Below the pieces are notes generated by a model, which was given only the letters and a program-made list of their open reading frames with translations, did not search any database and was not told the DNA's origin. A program made the position numbers and the translations under genes. This document shows positions 44,298 through 54,167 of a DNA stretch of 64,000 nt, in pieces; within the stretch, counting starts at the first letter, position 1, and every line of letters begins with the position of its first letter. The DNA is from JAPOUP01 sp965221405 (GTDB taxonomy: Bacteria > Pseudomonadota > Alphaproteobacteria > Rhodobacterales > Rhodobacteraceae): contig CBDCSE010000003.1 of assembly GCA_965221405.1 (NCBI GenBank), positions 705,315 through 769,314 on the forward strand, written 5' to 3'.

Positions 44298-45872
44298 TCA
44301 TGGAAGGATCGCCGGCTCGACCCGAATGTCCAACAGGTTGCGGGTATCGCGCCCACAGGCGATCGCGATCAGATGGATGGGTTCCTTCCGATCCTGATAC
44401 GTTTCAGCATAGCCCCGGTCCCGGATCTGGGCAAGGGCCGTCTCTAAAGCGGTGTCGGTCTTGTCGGCTGTATCCGCCATCTTGAACTCCAGTACGAACA
44501 CCTGCCCACCTGTCAAGACCACCATATCGGCCCGGCCTTGGCTGGACGAGTCCTCCGACCGGACATCCACTCCGATGGCCCGGAAGCCCATATGCAGTAG
44601 ACCCGCGTACCAGGCTTCGTAACGGGTGAGATCTCCAGACGTGGACCACTGGTACGGAATGCTCGCCAGGTAGGCCTTGAGGGTCTTTGCAAAACCCTTG
44701 AAGTCATTTGCCTCAAGAAGTGTACAGAGGTCGCGGCCCTGACGACTGGCCTCGACCACCGTCTTCCCCAGATACTGCAGCAATCCTCGATTCAGGCTGA
44801 TCTGCACCTCCCGATTGGGATAGCCCAGTTTGTAGAAGGTGTCAAAGTCATCGCTCCGTTCGTCTGTGATGGTCAGGTAACCGGTCTGGAACAGCAGGGC
44901 CTCAGCGCTGATGTCTTCCACGTCGAACTTTGAGACCAGCGACTCATCCGTAAAGCGCCCCTCCAGATCCAGCGGATGGACTGACTTCTCCTGAAGTGTT
45001 TCAAAGAGAAACCGTGGGGATCCGGTCCGGAACCAGTAGGGTTTGAACTTCCGTTCATCGAACAGCAGGAGGACATCAAAGGGATTGTAGAGCCGCTCTT
45101 CACCCAACCAGTTGTAGCCGTTGTACCAGGTGCGGAGGACCTCCCGGTCCAGACCCTCCAGCTCCGGAGCAAACACGGTGTCGAGATCGGTATCGGTGTA
45201 CCCGCAAAGGGTGGCAAAGCGTGGATCCAAACTGATGTCCTTGAGATTGTTGAGATCGGAGAACAGGCTGACCTTGGAAAACATGCTCACGCCGGTGACA
45301 AAGACAAAACGAACATGTTCGGCACTGTCCTTGATGATGCCGTAGAAACCCCGCAGATACTCCCGGTTGGCCCGTGCGCGGTCGGGGTCGCGCAACACGT
45401 CCAGGATCGGCTTGTCATACTCATCCACGAGGATCACAACCCGTTGGTCTGTCATCTTATGAAGGTGATAAATCACTTTCTGGAGCCGCACAGGACCGGT
45501 GCCCGTTGTTCGGTCCGGATCCAATCCAGCGGCATGTTCAATCAGTTCCAGTTGCGCACAAACACTGTCCGCGATGTCGTCCGGTGCGTTATACTTCGCA
45601 CCAAAGCTCAGTCGCAGCACCGGATGGGTGACGGACCAGTCCCAGTGATCGTGGATATCCAACCCGTTGAACAACGTCTCTTGTCCCGTGAACAAGGCCT
45701 TGAGTGTGCTCACCAGCAGGCTCTTTCCAAACCGTCGGGGTCGGGAGAGAAAGTAATGACGCCCATCCTCCACAAGCTGTCGGATGAGATGAGTCTTGTC
45801 GACGTAATAGAAGCCCTCGCTCCGAATGGTCTCGAAGTCCTGAATGCCGATGGGCAGGCGCTGACGGGTCAT
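44298..45872 (-). CDS. AAA-ATPase-like protein with C-terminal PD-(D/E)XK domain
   Basis: A 524-residue protein of the PF09820/PF08011 type. LPIGIQDFETIRSEGFYYVD opens the family; the P-loop is the variant SRPRRFGKSLLVSTL near residue 42; Walker B-like VVILVDEYDKPI is near 145. The C-terminal nuclease-like domain has RADMVVLTGGQVFVLEFK, where Asp and Glu-x-Lys match the PD-(D/E)XK core. These proteins multiply in host-associated bacteria but their role is unknown. Complete and placed between LysM and ABC genes that are usually neighbours, so it probably arrived by transfer. Confidence 0.85.
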   Translation of the reverse strand: MTRQRLPIGIQDFETIRSEGFYYVDKTHLIRQLVEDGRHYFLSRPRRFGKSLLVSTLKALFTGQETLFNGLDIHDHWDWSVTHPVLRLSFGAKYNAPDDIADSVCAQLELIEHAAGLDPDRTTGTGPVRLQKVIYHLHKMTDQRVVILVDEYDKPILDVLRDPDRARANREYLRGFYGIIKDSAEHVRFVFVTGVSMFSKVSLFSDLNNLKDISLDPRFATLCGYTDTDLDTVFAPELEGLDREVLRTWYNGYNWLGEERLYNPFDVLLLFDERKFKPYWFRTGSPRFLFETLQEKSVHPLDLEGRFTDESLVSKFDVEDISAEALLFQTGYLTITDERSDDFDTFYKLGYPNREVQISLNRGLLQYLGKTVVEASRQGRDLCTLLEANDFKGFAKTLKAYLASIPYQWSTSGDLTRYEAWYAGLLHMGFRAIGVDVRSEDSSSQGRADMVVLTGGQVFVLEFKMADTADKTDTALETALAQIRDRGYAETYQDRKEPIHLIAIACGRDTRNLLDIRVEPAILP

Positions 45873-46376
45873 AGGTCCTATCCTTCACGGTCAGTCGACC
45901 CTTTACGGAGATATCGGATCGTTTGTACGTCCGTTGACGTCGAGGGGCAACAAGCAAGAACATTTGTGGGTGTAGTTCGAATTTTTCAACCTGGTCATTT
46001 CCGATCCGTTATTTTCGCGGCGTGTCATGCAGGAGCCGGGAAAATCGGTCGGCGGCGCACTTTCACGGGCAGGTAACGGGAGCGGGAGCCATGACAGGTG
46101 ATGGGGGCGAGCGGTTTCACCGGCATCCGGACGCGCCCTTTCCAGCGCCGGGCAGTGCGCTTCGGAGTGACGCCGGAGGGATGATAGGGTCCATGATACA
46201 TAAATGACCGGAACCGCCAAGTCAAAAAATCTGAGCCATACCCTCACCATTCAGGTTGAGAATTTAGCCCGCCACTCCGGCCCCGACTTTCCATTCACAC
46301 TATCATACAATACCAAACCAGATATGTATACATTCCCCCTGATTTAGTTAGCAGGCCGAAGCCTGAAAGGAACGTC
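45873..46376. other. Intergenic stretch, divergent promoters
   Basis: About 500 bp between the divergent AAA/PD-(D/E)XK and ABC transporter genes. The last 130 bp are AT-rich and probably contain the ABC gene promoter. A small CAGGC-CGAA-GCCTG hairpin (46352-46365) stands just before its AAAGGAA ribosome site. No gene recognised. Confidence 0.5.
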
Positions 46377-48239
46377 ATGTCCGACCCTGATCAGATCGCG
46401 GACGTGCATATCAGGAGCGGTCTGCGGACAATCCGGCGTGTTGCTCCTTATCTTTGGCCACGTGAACAGATATGGGTTAAGTGCCGCGTGGTTCTCGCGC
46501 TTCTGGCATTGCTGCTCTCGAAGTTGGTCGCGGTCGGCACGCCCTTCTTCTACAAGGCTGCGGTTGATGCGCTGGCGGGCGAAACGCTGGAGCCGGCGAC
46601 AATGCTTGCGGTTGGAGCGGTCGGGCTGACGGTGGCTTATGGCCTCGCGCGGCTTATGAACGTTGGATTCCAGCAACTCCGCGACGTGATATTCGCGCGA
46701 GTGGGCCAGAGAGCGCTCCGGCAGATAGCGCTCGAGACCTTCAGGCACATACACCGGCTTTCAATGCGCTATCACATCACCCGAAAGACCGGCGGACTTT
46801 CCCGGATCATCGAGCGCGGGGTCAAGGGGGTCGAGTTTCTGCTGCGGTTCCTGCTGTTCGCGATCGGGCCGCTGATTCTGGAGCTGTTTATGATAGGCGT
46901 GGTTCTCGCCGTCGTCTTCGACATCTGGTATCTGGTCGTCGTCGCGGTGACGATCGCCCTGTATATTGTCTTTACGTTCAGGGTCACGGAGTGGCGTGTC
47001 CAAATCCGCAAGATCATGAACGATCAGGACACCGATGCGAACCAGAAGGCGATAGACAGCCTGCTCAATTTCGAGACCGTCAAGTACTTCGGGGCCGAGA
47101 GGCGGGAGGCTGAACGTTATGACCTCTCGATGGAAGGTTATGAGGCGGCGGCGCTGCGGACCTCGTATTCGCTGGCATTCCTCAATTTCGGCCAGTCTTT
47201 TCTGATAACTTCCGGCCTGGTGGCGGTGATGGTCATGGCGGCGGTGGGTGTCCAGCAGGGAACCCTGACCGTCGGGGACTTCGTGATGGTGAATGCCTAC
47301 ATGATACAGATCACCATGCCGCTGAACTTTCTGGGAACTGTCTACCGCGAGATTCGCCAGGCGCTGGTGGATATGGGTGAGATGTTCGATCTTCTGGACC
47401 AGCCGCCGGAGGTTTCGGACCGGGACGGTGCCAGAGAGCTCAGAATTTCCGGAGGTGAGGTGCGGTTCGATCGTGTTTTGTTTTGCTACGAGGACACCAG
47501 GCCGATCCTGAAGGGTATCAGTCTGACCGTGCGGGCAGGTATGACCGTCGCCATTGTCGGGCCTTCGGGGTCCGGAAAATCCACGTTAGGACGGCTTCTG
47601 TTTCGTTTTTACGATGTAACTGCGGGAGGCCTCTACATCGACGGACAGGACATTCGCGATGTTACCCAGGAAAGTCTTCACGCCGAAGTTGGCGTGGTTC
47701 CGCAGGATACCGTGCTATTCAATGACACGATCTACTACAATATCGCTTACGGTCGTCCCGATGCGAGCCGTCGGGACGTGGAGGAGGCGGCGAGGGCCGC
47801 AAAGATCCATGATTTCATTACCGGGCTTCCGGACGGTTACGAATCGTTGGTGGGAGAGCGGGGGCTCAAACTGTCCGGCGGCGAAAAACAGCGTGTTGGA
47901 ATTGCCCGAACGCTATTGAAGAATCCGCCAATCCTGCTTCTGGACGAGGCGACCAGTGCGCTGGACTCCGAAACCGAGGCGGAAATCCAGGACGAGTTGA
48001 GGGCGATGGGTGAGGGGCGCACCGTCATCACCATAGCGCACCGGCTGTCCACGATCGTGCATGCGGACCTGATCGTCTTTCTGGAAAACGGCGTCATCGT
48101 GGAGAAGGGAACCCACGAAGGTTTACTTGCGATCGGGGGGCGGTATGCGGCGCTATGGCACGGGCAGGTGGCTGACCGCGGTTCTTCCGATCGGATGCAG
48201 CCGGCCGGGACTGACGCTGCGGTCCCTCTGGGTGTTTGA
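46377..48239 (+). CDS. Atm1/HMT1-type ABC exporter
   Basis: A 620-residue half-transporter: an N-terminal six-helix membrane domain, then an ATPase with Walker A GPSGSGKST near residue 400, signature LSGGEKQRVGIAR near 500, Walker B ILLLDEATSALD and switch His in TIAHRLS. The membrane domain (MRYHITRKTGGLSRIIERG, FETVKYFGAERREAERYD) is diagnostic of the Atm1/HMT1/ABCB7 group, which exports glutathione-linked compounds and protects against heavy metals. Works as a homodimer. Confidence 0.93.
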   Translation: MSDPDQIADVHIRSGLRTIRRVAPYLWPREQIWVKCRVVLALLALLLSKLVAVGTPFFYKAAVDALAGETLEPATMLAVGAVGLTVAYGLARLMNVGFQQLRDVIFARVGQRALRQIALETFRHIHRLSMRYHITRKTGGLSRIIERGVKGVEFLLRFLLFAIGPLILELFMIGVVLAVVFDIWYLVVVAVTIALYIVFTFRVTEWRVQIRKIMNDQDTDANQKAIDSLLNFETVKYFGAERREAERYDLSMEGYEAAALRTSYSLAFLNFGQSFLITSGLVAVMVMAAVGVQQGTLTVGDFVMVNAYMIQITMPLNFLGTVYREIRQALVDMGEMFDLLDQPPEVSDRDGARELRISGGEVRFDRVLFCYEDTRPILKGISLTVRAGMTVAIVGPSGSGKSTLGRLLFRFYDVTAGGLYIDGQDIRDVTQESLHAEVGVVPQDTVLFNDTIYYNIAYGRPDASRRDVEEAARAAKIHDFITGLPDGYESLVGERGLKLSGGEKQRVGIARTLLKNPPILLLDEATSALDSETEAEIQDELRAMGEGRTVITIAHRLSTIVHADLIVFLENGVIVEKGTHEGLLAIGGRYAALWHGQVADRGSSDRMQPAGTDAAVPLGV

Positions 48240-48933
48240 CCGGAGCCATTCGGCTGTCCGGCCGTTCTCGTCCGGAAGCGCAGGGTGTAACGTGTCATTC
48301 GCGGTTTCCCCAACGAGTGACAGAATCCGCTGTCAGATCGCGATCATCAGTCGGCGATCAAAGATGGGTTGGTCTCGAATGCCCGCCCTGAACCGATTGC
48401 GGAAGCATTGCCTGATGGTAGCGGCACCGGCTTCGCCCTTTCCCGACCGGAACGCCGGATCCGATCTGCGCATCTGGATAGTGTCTCAGTCTGAAAATCA
48501 TGTTCGCCTGCATGGCAGGGGGCGGTCCGCCCCCCTGCGTCCGATTGGTGCCATCATCGATCCGCCACTGCCGGAACCGCCATTCGGCACCTATCAGGCA
48601 GAATTTACGCCGCCCGTGGTCCCAAGAGTGTCAGGGTCGCGCTGGCGCCCGGAAATAGGCAACGGCCAGCGGGACCTTGGCTCCTCCGAGCACGGAAAAC
48701 CCCTTGGATCAAAAGTAGTTGTCGCCATGGATCCAGATCGAGACGCAGACTTCCTGGCCTGGCCGGGCATACATCGCCCCCGACCATCCAAAGCCCGTTT
48801 GGGTCGTTAATGTATTGTAGGCGACCGCTCATGCCCATGCCATGGATCCACGGCATGGGCATGTCGCCGGTGACGGCGTTTGCCGATCACATGGGCGGCA
48901 GGCGGCAAGCCGATCTGTCCGAAGAGTATGGCA
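48240..48933. other. 694 bp without an intact gene
   Basis: No complete gene. On the minus strand a stop-interrupted frame between about 48820 and 48640 reads VAYNTLTTQTGFGWSG, MYARPGQEVCVSIWIHGDNY, stop, SKGFSVLGGAKVPLAVAYF; it may be debris of a secreted-protein gene, but no family was recognised. Confidence 0.35.
48830..48863. terminator. Inverted repeat, possible terminator
   Basis: CATGCCCATGCC (48830-48841) and GGCATGGGCATG (48852-48863) form a perfect 12-bp stem with a 10-nt loop. It lies 70 bp past the end of the secreted-protein gene on the minus strand. No clear T-run. Confidence 0.45.
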
Positions 48934-49583
48934 TCATGGACATCTCAGCCGATTGCACCCCCCGTCCACATAGCGGATTTGGCGCGGCGTGCTCTCCCCT
49001 TTAAGGCGGATGTTAAGGATGACCACGCGATTGTCGGCAACGGTGTTGGGGAAGGCCACGCGATACGACACTTCATCGGGCAGGTCGGCAACAGGCAAAG
49101 CGCTGCAATCGATTGATGAAGGGGTGGTCTGGCAGGTTTTGGGTCCAAGCTCGGGTCTCGCAACTATTCTTTTTCGCTGTTCGCTTGGTTCACATGTCAC
49201 ACCGTTTTCGGGGTCATGATCGACAAAGCTCCAGACCATGACGCTGCCGCCCAGTTCTTTCACTTTAGGGTCTTCGATGTGTCGCTTGCATTGGATTCTT
49301 TCCTCGGTGCGCCCGGCGATCAAGGTCAGTGTGGCACGGAAATTCAAAGGAGCGAGACCAGTGTTACCAGTGGCGACAATGCGTTCAATCCCTCTTGGCC
49401 AGACAAACGTATGGTTCCATGTGTCACCGGCCTGGCCTGTGTAGATCGAACTGGTGGCCATGCCGGTTTCGGTTGTCTGGCCTGGCGCCATTGTTGCCAG
49501 ACAGACCGTCGCCACCGCGGCGGCGGCCAGCGCCGTCAGGCGGTCAAATGAGAGGGGGGGGGGGGGGGGGTGGAGCTTGTCAT
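48934..49583 (-). CDS. Secreted Cys-rich protein with out-of-frame poly-C leader
   Basis: From 49583 an ATG with a GAGGA ribosome site reads MTSSTPPPPP through a run of 17 C, then hits TGA. If the run were 15 or 18 C, the frame would join LSFDRLTALAAAAVATVCLA, a normal signal-peptide core, and continue to 48934. The mature part is about 180 residues with seven Cys (for example TCQTTPSSIDC and GGCNRLRC), likely disulphide-bonded. It resembles the protein at 63437 in its first 40 mature residues. Either a phase-variable gene in an 'off' state or a run-length sequencing error. Function unknown. Confidence 0.6.
49554..49570 (+). repeat. 17-base poly-G run inside a secreted-protein leader
   Basis: Seventeen consecutive G (C on the coding strand) at codons 5-10 of the gene at 48934-49583. 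Its length decides whether the signal peptide is in frame: multiples of three give ON. Confidence 0.9.
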
Positions 49584-49769
49584 AATGCTGTCCTCATGAT
49601 GGTTGATGGTGTGCCACTGTAGTGGATGCCATGTCCCAGGGCAAGGGCTGATTCTTAGGTTGGAACATGGCCCCGGGGTGTCCGGAATGACCGGGGGGTC
49701 GTGTTCGGTATCGGGGGTCGACAGATCACCGGTTCCGTGGGGCTAAGCGCAGTTCGGGCGGATAGCGGG

Positions 49770-51548
49770 TCATTCTTCCCAGCAGTTCACCAGCACGGTC
49801 ATCCCGGCGGCCATCTCCGCCATTTTTTGGGGCGGGACGTGCGCGTCACGGCTGGACTCTTCAATCACATATCCGCTGTGCTCCAGGAACTTTGAGATTG
49901 CGGCTGTATTTACCGCGAATCTGACTTCCGAAGGCAGAAACCTGCCTGATCCGCTGTCTTCCGGAAGCAGCAGCCCAAGCAGGGCTCCGGTGGTATCGAG
50001 GACCGGCCCGCCGACGTCACCCCGGTTTGCCGCCACTGCCAGCCGCGTGACCGTTCGCTCACCGCCCAGACCCTGTAGCTCCTCCACCGAGCCGTAGGTA
50101 AGCGTCGGTGCCCCAAGCTTCCCTCCGAAGGAATAGCCGGACACCGCGACCTTGGACCCCATCCGTGGCGTATCTGTCTGGCCTCGGGCATAGTCAGGTG
50201 GAACTAACGGTTCAGTTGGCGCCAGCAACGCCAGTTCCGCGGACCCGTCGCCGGCGACGACCGTCGCACCGTGACTGCCGTCTATGGTGATGCGTCCGCA
50301 GTCCTTCACCGCGCCATAGGCCGTGAGTACCGTCCCTTCGCCGTCAATATAGAAGCCCGACCGTGAGTCCCTGGGTTGGCGAGGGTCAAGGTCATTGGCG
50401 AGATCTATCGACATCGCCGGAATCACGCTTTCGTGGAAGTCGGCGAGCACAATTCCGGAGATCGGCGTGAAGCTCTCTCGCATCGCTTCCAGGACGATTT
50501 CGTAATGTGCGTCCTCCCGTTCCGGCCAAACAAGAATGAAACCCTTGATGGCATCATCGATGAGCGCCGCGTGGACAAAAGTCCTCCCGCTCCCGCTGGT
50601 ACCGGAGATGGTGAAGCGGTTCGATGTTCGCCCGAGCGTGGCATCCGGTGGCGCGACCGCTACGGTGCGCAGCAATATCTCATGGAGCGCCTGTAGTGTG
50701 ACCTTGTCGCCCGACTGGCTGATCAGGACGACCGCCACCCCACTACCGTCAACGGCGCCGTAGTACGCGAAAGGTGGTTCATACCGGTCGAAAGTGACCA
50801 TCGTCTCCGGGATCTCGATCTCGATCCCCGCGACTTCGTCCCTAAGATTCCGCAGCCCCAATGATGTCAGCATGGCCTGATGCTCGGAAATGAGCTCCTC
50901 GCGCTGGCGCGTGGTAAGCACATTGGTCGGTGCGTAGCCTTTCGACGCCTGCCACGCGGCCATCGCCCTGCGGGTGCCTCTGCCGAAAACGGAATCGAGA
51001 CTGCCCTGGTAGAATCCGAGGTGATGAAGCGCCCGCTGCAGGTCCAGTTTCTGGTCCGGGGTCAGAAGCAGTTCGCTTCGCAGGGCCTGTCTTCTGGACT
51101 CCAAAGGACTGGCCTGCGCCTGGTGCCCGGAAACCGCAGGGCTGGGGGAGGTGGTTCCGGGGTCCGTGCCGTCCGGCACGATTTCCGGCTCCGTAACCCC
51201 AATGGTGTCGATAGGGTAGAACTGCCGCGAATACGTGTTCCGGTCCACGAGGTAACTGTCGTCAGGAACCATACCCAGTTGCCTGAGCGCCTCAAGGCGA
51301 CGGCCTGCGGTCTGCCGGTCATAGGGGCCAAGCGCGATACCATACCATCGGGAGCCGATCTGGAACCCCCCCACGTCATTCAGGTACCCGGCAAAGATCC
51401 GCACCCGTTCCCGCGCGGTGGGGAGATCGGGATGCGCCTCGATCTGGATGAACATGTCCTGTGCCGATGCCGTTCCCCACGGAAGAACGACGAATGCCAG
51501 CAGCTTAATCGTAGCAAGGATGGCGGCGGGGAACGTCATTGCCTTCAT
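49770..51548 (-). CDS. Secreted trypsin-fold protein, probably catalytically dead
   Basis: A 592-residue exported protein. Signal peptide about residues 1-29 (ends GTASAQ), a SPOR-like region to about 100, a peptidoglycan-binding domain near 160-225 (LQRALHHLGFYQGSLDSVFG), and a trypsin-like domain from about 385. Relatives in Rhodobacterales read TNAHVV, DLALL and GNSGGPV at the triad; here they are TAYGAV, ELALL and GDVGGPV. All three catalytic residues seem replaced, so it may be a binding or scaffold protein. Domain order implies the cell wall as its site. Confidence 0.82.
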   Translation of the reverse strand: MKAMTFPAAILATIKLLAFVVLPWGTASAQDMFIQIEAHPDLPTARERVRIFAGYLNDVGGFQIGSRWYGIALGPYDRQTAGRRLEALRQLGMVPDDSYLVDRNTYSRQFYPIDTIGVTEPEIVPDGTDPGTTSPSPAVSGHQAQASPLESRRQALRSELLLTPDQKLDLQRALHHLGFYQGSLDSVFGRGTRRAMAAWQASKGYAPTNVLTTRQREELISEHQAMLTSLGLRNLRDEVAGIEIEIPETMVTFDRYEPPFAYYGAVDGSGVAVVLISQSGDKVTLQALHEILLRTVAVAPPDATLGRTSNRFTISGTSGSGRTFVHAALIDDAIKGFILVWPEREDAHYEIVLEAMRESFTPISGIVLADFHESVIPAMSIDLANDLDPRQPRDSRSGFYIDGEGTVLTAYGAVKDCGRITIDGSHGATVVAGDGSAELALLAPTEPLVPPDYARGQTDTPRMGSKVAVSGYSFGGKLGAPTLTYGSVEELQGLGGERTVTRLAVAANRGDVGGPVLDTTGALLGLLLPEDSGSGRFLPSEVRFAVNTAAISKFLEHSGYVIEESSRDAHVPPQKMAEMAAGMTVLVNCWEE

Positions 51549-52079
51549 CGCGGGAACCTCAGGGAGCCGTCTGGCCCGGCCACCTCACCTGGTCGCCCGA
51601 GTGTAATCTGGATGCGCCCGCGCATCCCAACGGCCGGTGGCCTGCTGGAAGTGACGCTGGATCCGCTATGGTCGTCAGTCCTCGAATGCCTATGTTCCGT
51701 CTCCAGCCTGGAAGTTTGCCGATTTTCCGCGCCGTGGTCCGGAAGTGCCGGGACCGGAAGTGATGCCGATTTTTTCCGCTATCTAGCCTGTTAGATCATT
51801 GCTGACAACAAACGCCTGCCTTTCGTACAGGTTGTGGTGATCTTCCGGCCATTCTTTCCTTAATCTATCCCAGGTTTCAGGGTATTTCCCGCCCAAACGC
51901 TCATGATCGGGTCGGATCGCTCACCCCGCTGTTGTCATGTAAATTCCTGAGGCCACCAATCGGCTCCTCGTCCGGCCAGTTCCGAGGCCAGAGATGAGAT
52001 CCGGACTTCCCAGGCCAGCGGCTTGGTTCGTTCCCCTGGTCAGAAATTTACACAGCAAAATCACGACATAAAGGCGGCA
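51549..52079. other. 530 bp without a recognised gene
   Basis: Contains the likely promoter for the trypsin-fold gene on one side and the edge of an IS1595 remnant on the other. The stretch 51780-51900 is noticeably AT-richer. No protein or RNA recognised. Confidence 0.45.
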
Positions 52080-52560
52080 CTATACCCCCACTCCACTGGA
52101 CGGCCCGTTATCCGCTATAGGGTCGGCCCAGGTCAATCGCTTTCCGGCCATGCCGGAAACGACTGCCCCAAGCCGGTGGACCGCGTCGGCGCAGCGTACG
52201 TCGTGCCTGCTGGAGAAATCGTCAATGTAGCGCTGGAGCCGCCTCTTTGAGATTTTGTGATACACATCCCTGCGGGCCTGTTTCACCATCGCCCAGAAGC
52301 TTTCCACTCCGTTGACGTGGGCCATCCCGGGGACGAACTTGCCCATCGGACGGCCCAATGTCCCGCGCTCCCGGGCAATCCCGGAATGCTCATCGGTATA
52401 CACGGTGGCGTCATCGGCGGTGCTGTCGCGGATGACGCCATGCAGCGCACCGCGGGTCGTGTCCGGGATTACCTTGGACCGGATCGCCAAGTCTCACGGT
52501 CCTTGATCGCGATCACGACAGACCTGCCCAAACCGCCGCGTCCCTTTTTCACCACCCATT
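52080..52560 (-). pseudogene. IS1595-family transposase remnant
   Basis: The 3' half is open on the minus strand: SKVIPDTTRGALHGVI, DATVYTDEHSGIARERG, GMAHVNGVESFWAMVKQARR and ADNGPSSG, matching ISXO2-like DDE transposases (Asp in YTDE, Asn/Glu in NGVESFW). Before it, in another frame, comes KGRGGLGRSVVIAIKDRE, the preceding segment. A frameshift near 52490 joins them, and the N-terminal third, with the first catalytic Asp, is not recognisable. Confidence 0.75.
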
Positions 52561-52868
52561 CGGGAACCGTGTTTGGTGAACTTGGACGACTGCGCTGTGA
52601 CGTCGCCGGAATGGCCCTTCATGATCTGCTGACTCCGTCTCGCCGTAATTCCACCTGATATTCACGCTTCACGGCGGAATGGAAGTACCGTCCAGCCACC
52701 GGTGGCGTGGGAGCGCGAGGGTCACCGCCGGACTGGGAGTCCACGCCCCAGCCGGGAACCCGTCGTGTTTCGGGCTTCCGAACGGCAGGGCACGCGTTGC
52801 GTCACGAGGTCCGATTGACCCCGGCCACGGCGATGTCTATTGGAAACAGAGATTCCGGCGAGGCTCCC

Positions 52869-53789
52869 ATGGCAGACGTTCCCTGTTCGTTTCAGGATAT
52901 CATTCTAAGGCTACAGACCTACTGGGCGACAAATGGCTGCGCGGTCCTGCAGCCGTATGATATGGAGATGGGTGCCGGCACCTTCCATCCGGCAACGACA
53001 TTACGGTCACTCGGAACACGGGCCTGGGCCGCATCCTACGTGCAGCCATCGCGGCGACCGGCCGACGGCCGGTATGGCGAGAATCCCAACCGGCTTCAGC
53101 ACTACTACCAGTTCCAGGTGCTGATCAAGCCGAGTCCTCCCGACTTTCAGGATATCTACCTTGGTTCGCTTGAAGCCATTGGAATAGATATGACCTTCCA
53201 CGACATCCGCTTCGTCGAGGATGATTGGGAAAGTCCGACCCTCGGTGCCTGGGGGCTGGGTTGGGAAGTCTGGTGCGATGGCATGGAAGTCAGTCAGTTC
53301 ACTTATTTCCAGCAGGTGGGCGGGCGGGACTGCCACCCTGTCCCGGGTGAACTGACCTACGGGCTTGAACGTTTGGCGATGTACGTGCTTGGCGTTGACC
53401 ATGTGATGGATATGCCGTTCAATGATCCGGCTTCCCCGATTCCAATGAGTTATGGTGATGTTTTCCGGCAGACCGAAGAGGAGTACAGCCGTTGGAACTT
53501 CGATGTGGCCGATACCGAGACCCTGTTTCGGCAGTTCAGGGACGCCGAGAGGGAATGTGCGCGCATCCTCACCGAACCGGAAACCGACCCCCGAACCGGC
53601 GCGCGCATCGTAATGGCGCATCCAGCCTATGACCAATGCATAAAGGCCAGCCATCTATTCAATCTCCTGGACGCGCGGGGCGTGATTTCCCCGACCGAAA
53701 GGCAGGCTTACATCGCCCGGGTCCGCGCCCTCGCGAGGAAATGCGTTGAGGCGTTCCTGCAAACCGGGGCAGGAGGGTGGACAGAATGA
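52869..53789 (+). CDS. glyQ: Glycyl-tRNA synthetase alpha subunit
   Basis: A 306-residue class II synthetase alpha chain, which carries the site where glycine is activated in the alpha2beta2 enzyme. Family blocks are intact: SFQDIILRLQTYWATNGCAV, DMEMGAGTFHPATTLRSLG, PSRRPADGRYGENPNRLQHY, WGLGWEVWCDGMEVSQFTYF and GLERLAMYVLGV. The start MADVPCSFQD matches relatives; the open frame upstream does not. Followed by three more genes in tight order up to glyS. Confidence 0.97.
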   Translation: MADVPCSFQDIILRLQTYWATNGCAVLQPYDMEMGAGTFHPATTLRSLGTRAWAASYVQPSRRPADGRYGENPNRLQHYYQFQVLIKPSPPDFQDIYLGSLEAIGIDMTFHDIRFVEDDWESPTLGAWGLGWEVWCDGMEVSQFTYFQQVGGRDCHPVPGELTYGLERLAMYVLGVDHVMDMPFNDPASPIPMSYGDVFRQTEEEYSRWNFDVADTETLFRQFRDAERECARILTEPETDPRTGARIVMAHPAYDQCIKASHLFNLLDARGVISPTERQAYIARVRALARKCVEAFLQTGAGGWTE

Positions 53790-54049
53790 CACTGGAGCCT
53801 TCCGTTCCGGTCTTTCGTTTCTCCGGTACGCTCCGCCTGGGCAAGGCCGCCGCCCTGACGGGTCCGTGGCGCGATGTCGAACCATCTCCGGAACGGCGTG
53901 CCCATTTCCGTATCGATGGAGTCGGCGCACCGTTGGATCGGGGTGTATCGATCAACGGTTCCGGTACCGCCGTTAGTGGAACGCGGATGGCGGCGCTGCC
54001 ATATCCTGACGCAAGCGATTCCCGCCTGCACCGGTATCCGGGCGCATGA
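53786..54049 (+). CDS. Small unknown ORF between glyQ and DUF6446
   Basis: An 87-codon frame whose ATG overlaps the glyQ stop by 3 bp (GAATGA). The sequence MTLEPSVPVFRFSGTLRLGK and on has no recognised domain, signal or membrane segment, and is rich in Arg, Pro and Gly. Position and overlap favour a real gene; composition is weak evidence against. Confidence 0.35.
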   Translation: MTLEPSVPVFRFSGTLRLGKAAALTGPWRDVEPSPERRAHFRIDGVGAPLDRGVSINGSGTAVSGTRMAALPYPDASDSRLHRYPGA

Positions 54050-54167
54050 GCCGCCCGACGGGAAATGGGATGGAGCTCGGGTATGTTGATGCGAGCGGCC
54101 CGGGTCGGGAGTGCGTTAGGGGCGGTGGAACGGCCCGGGATCCGGTGTCTTGTGGCTGGAGGCTTCC

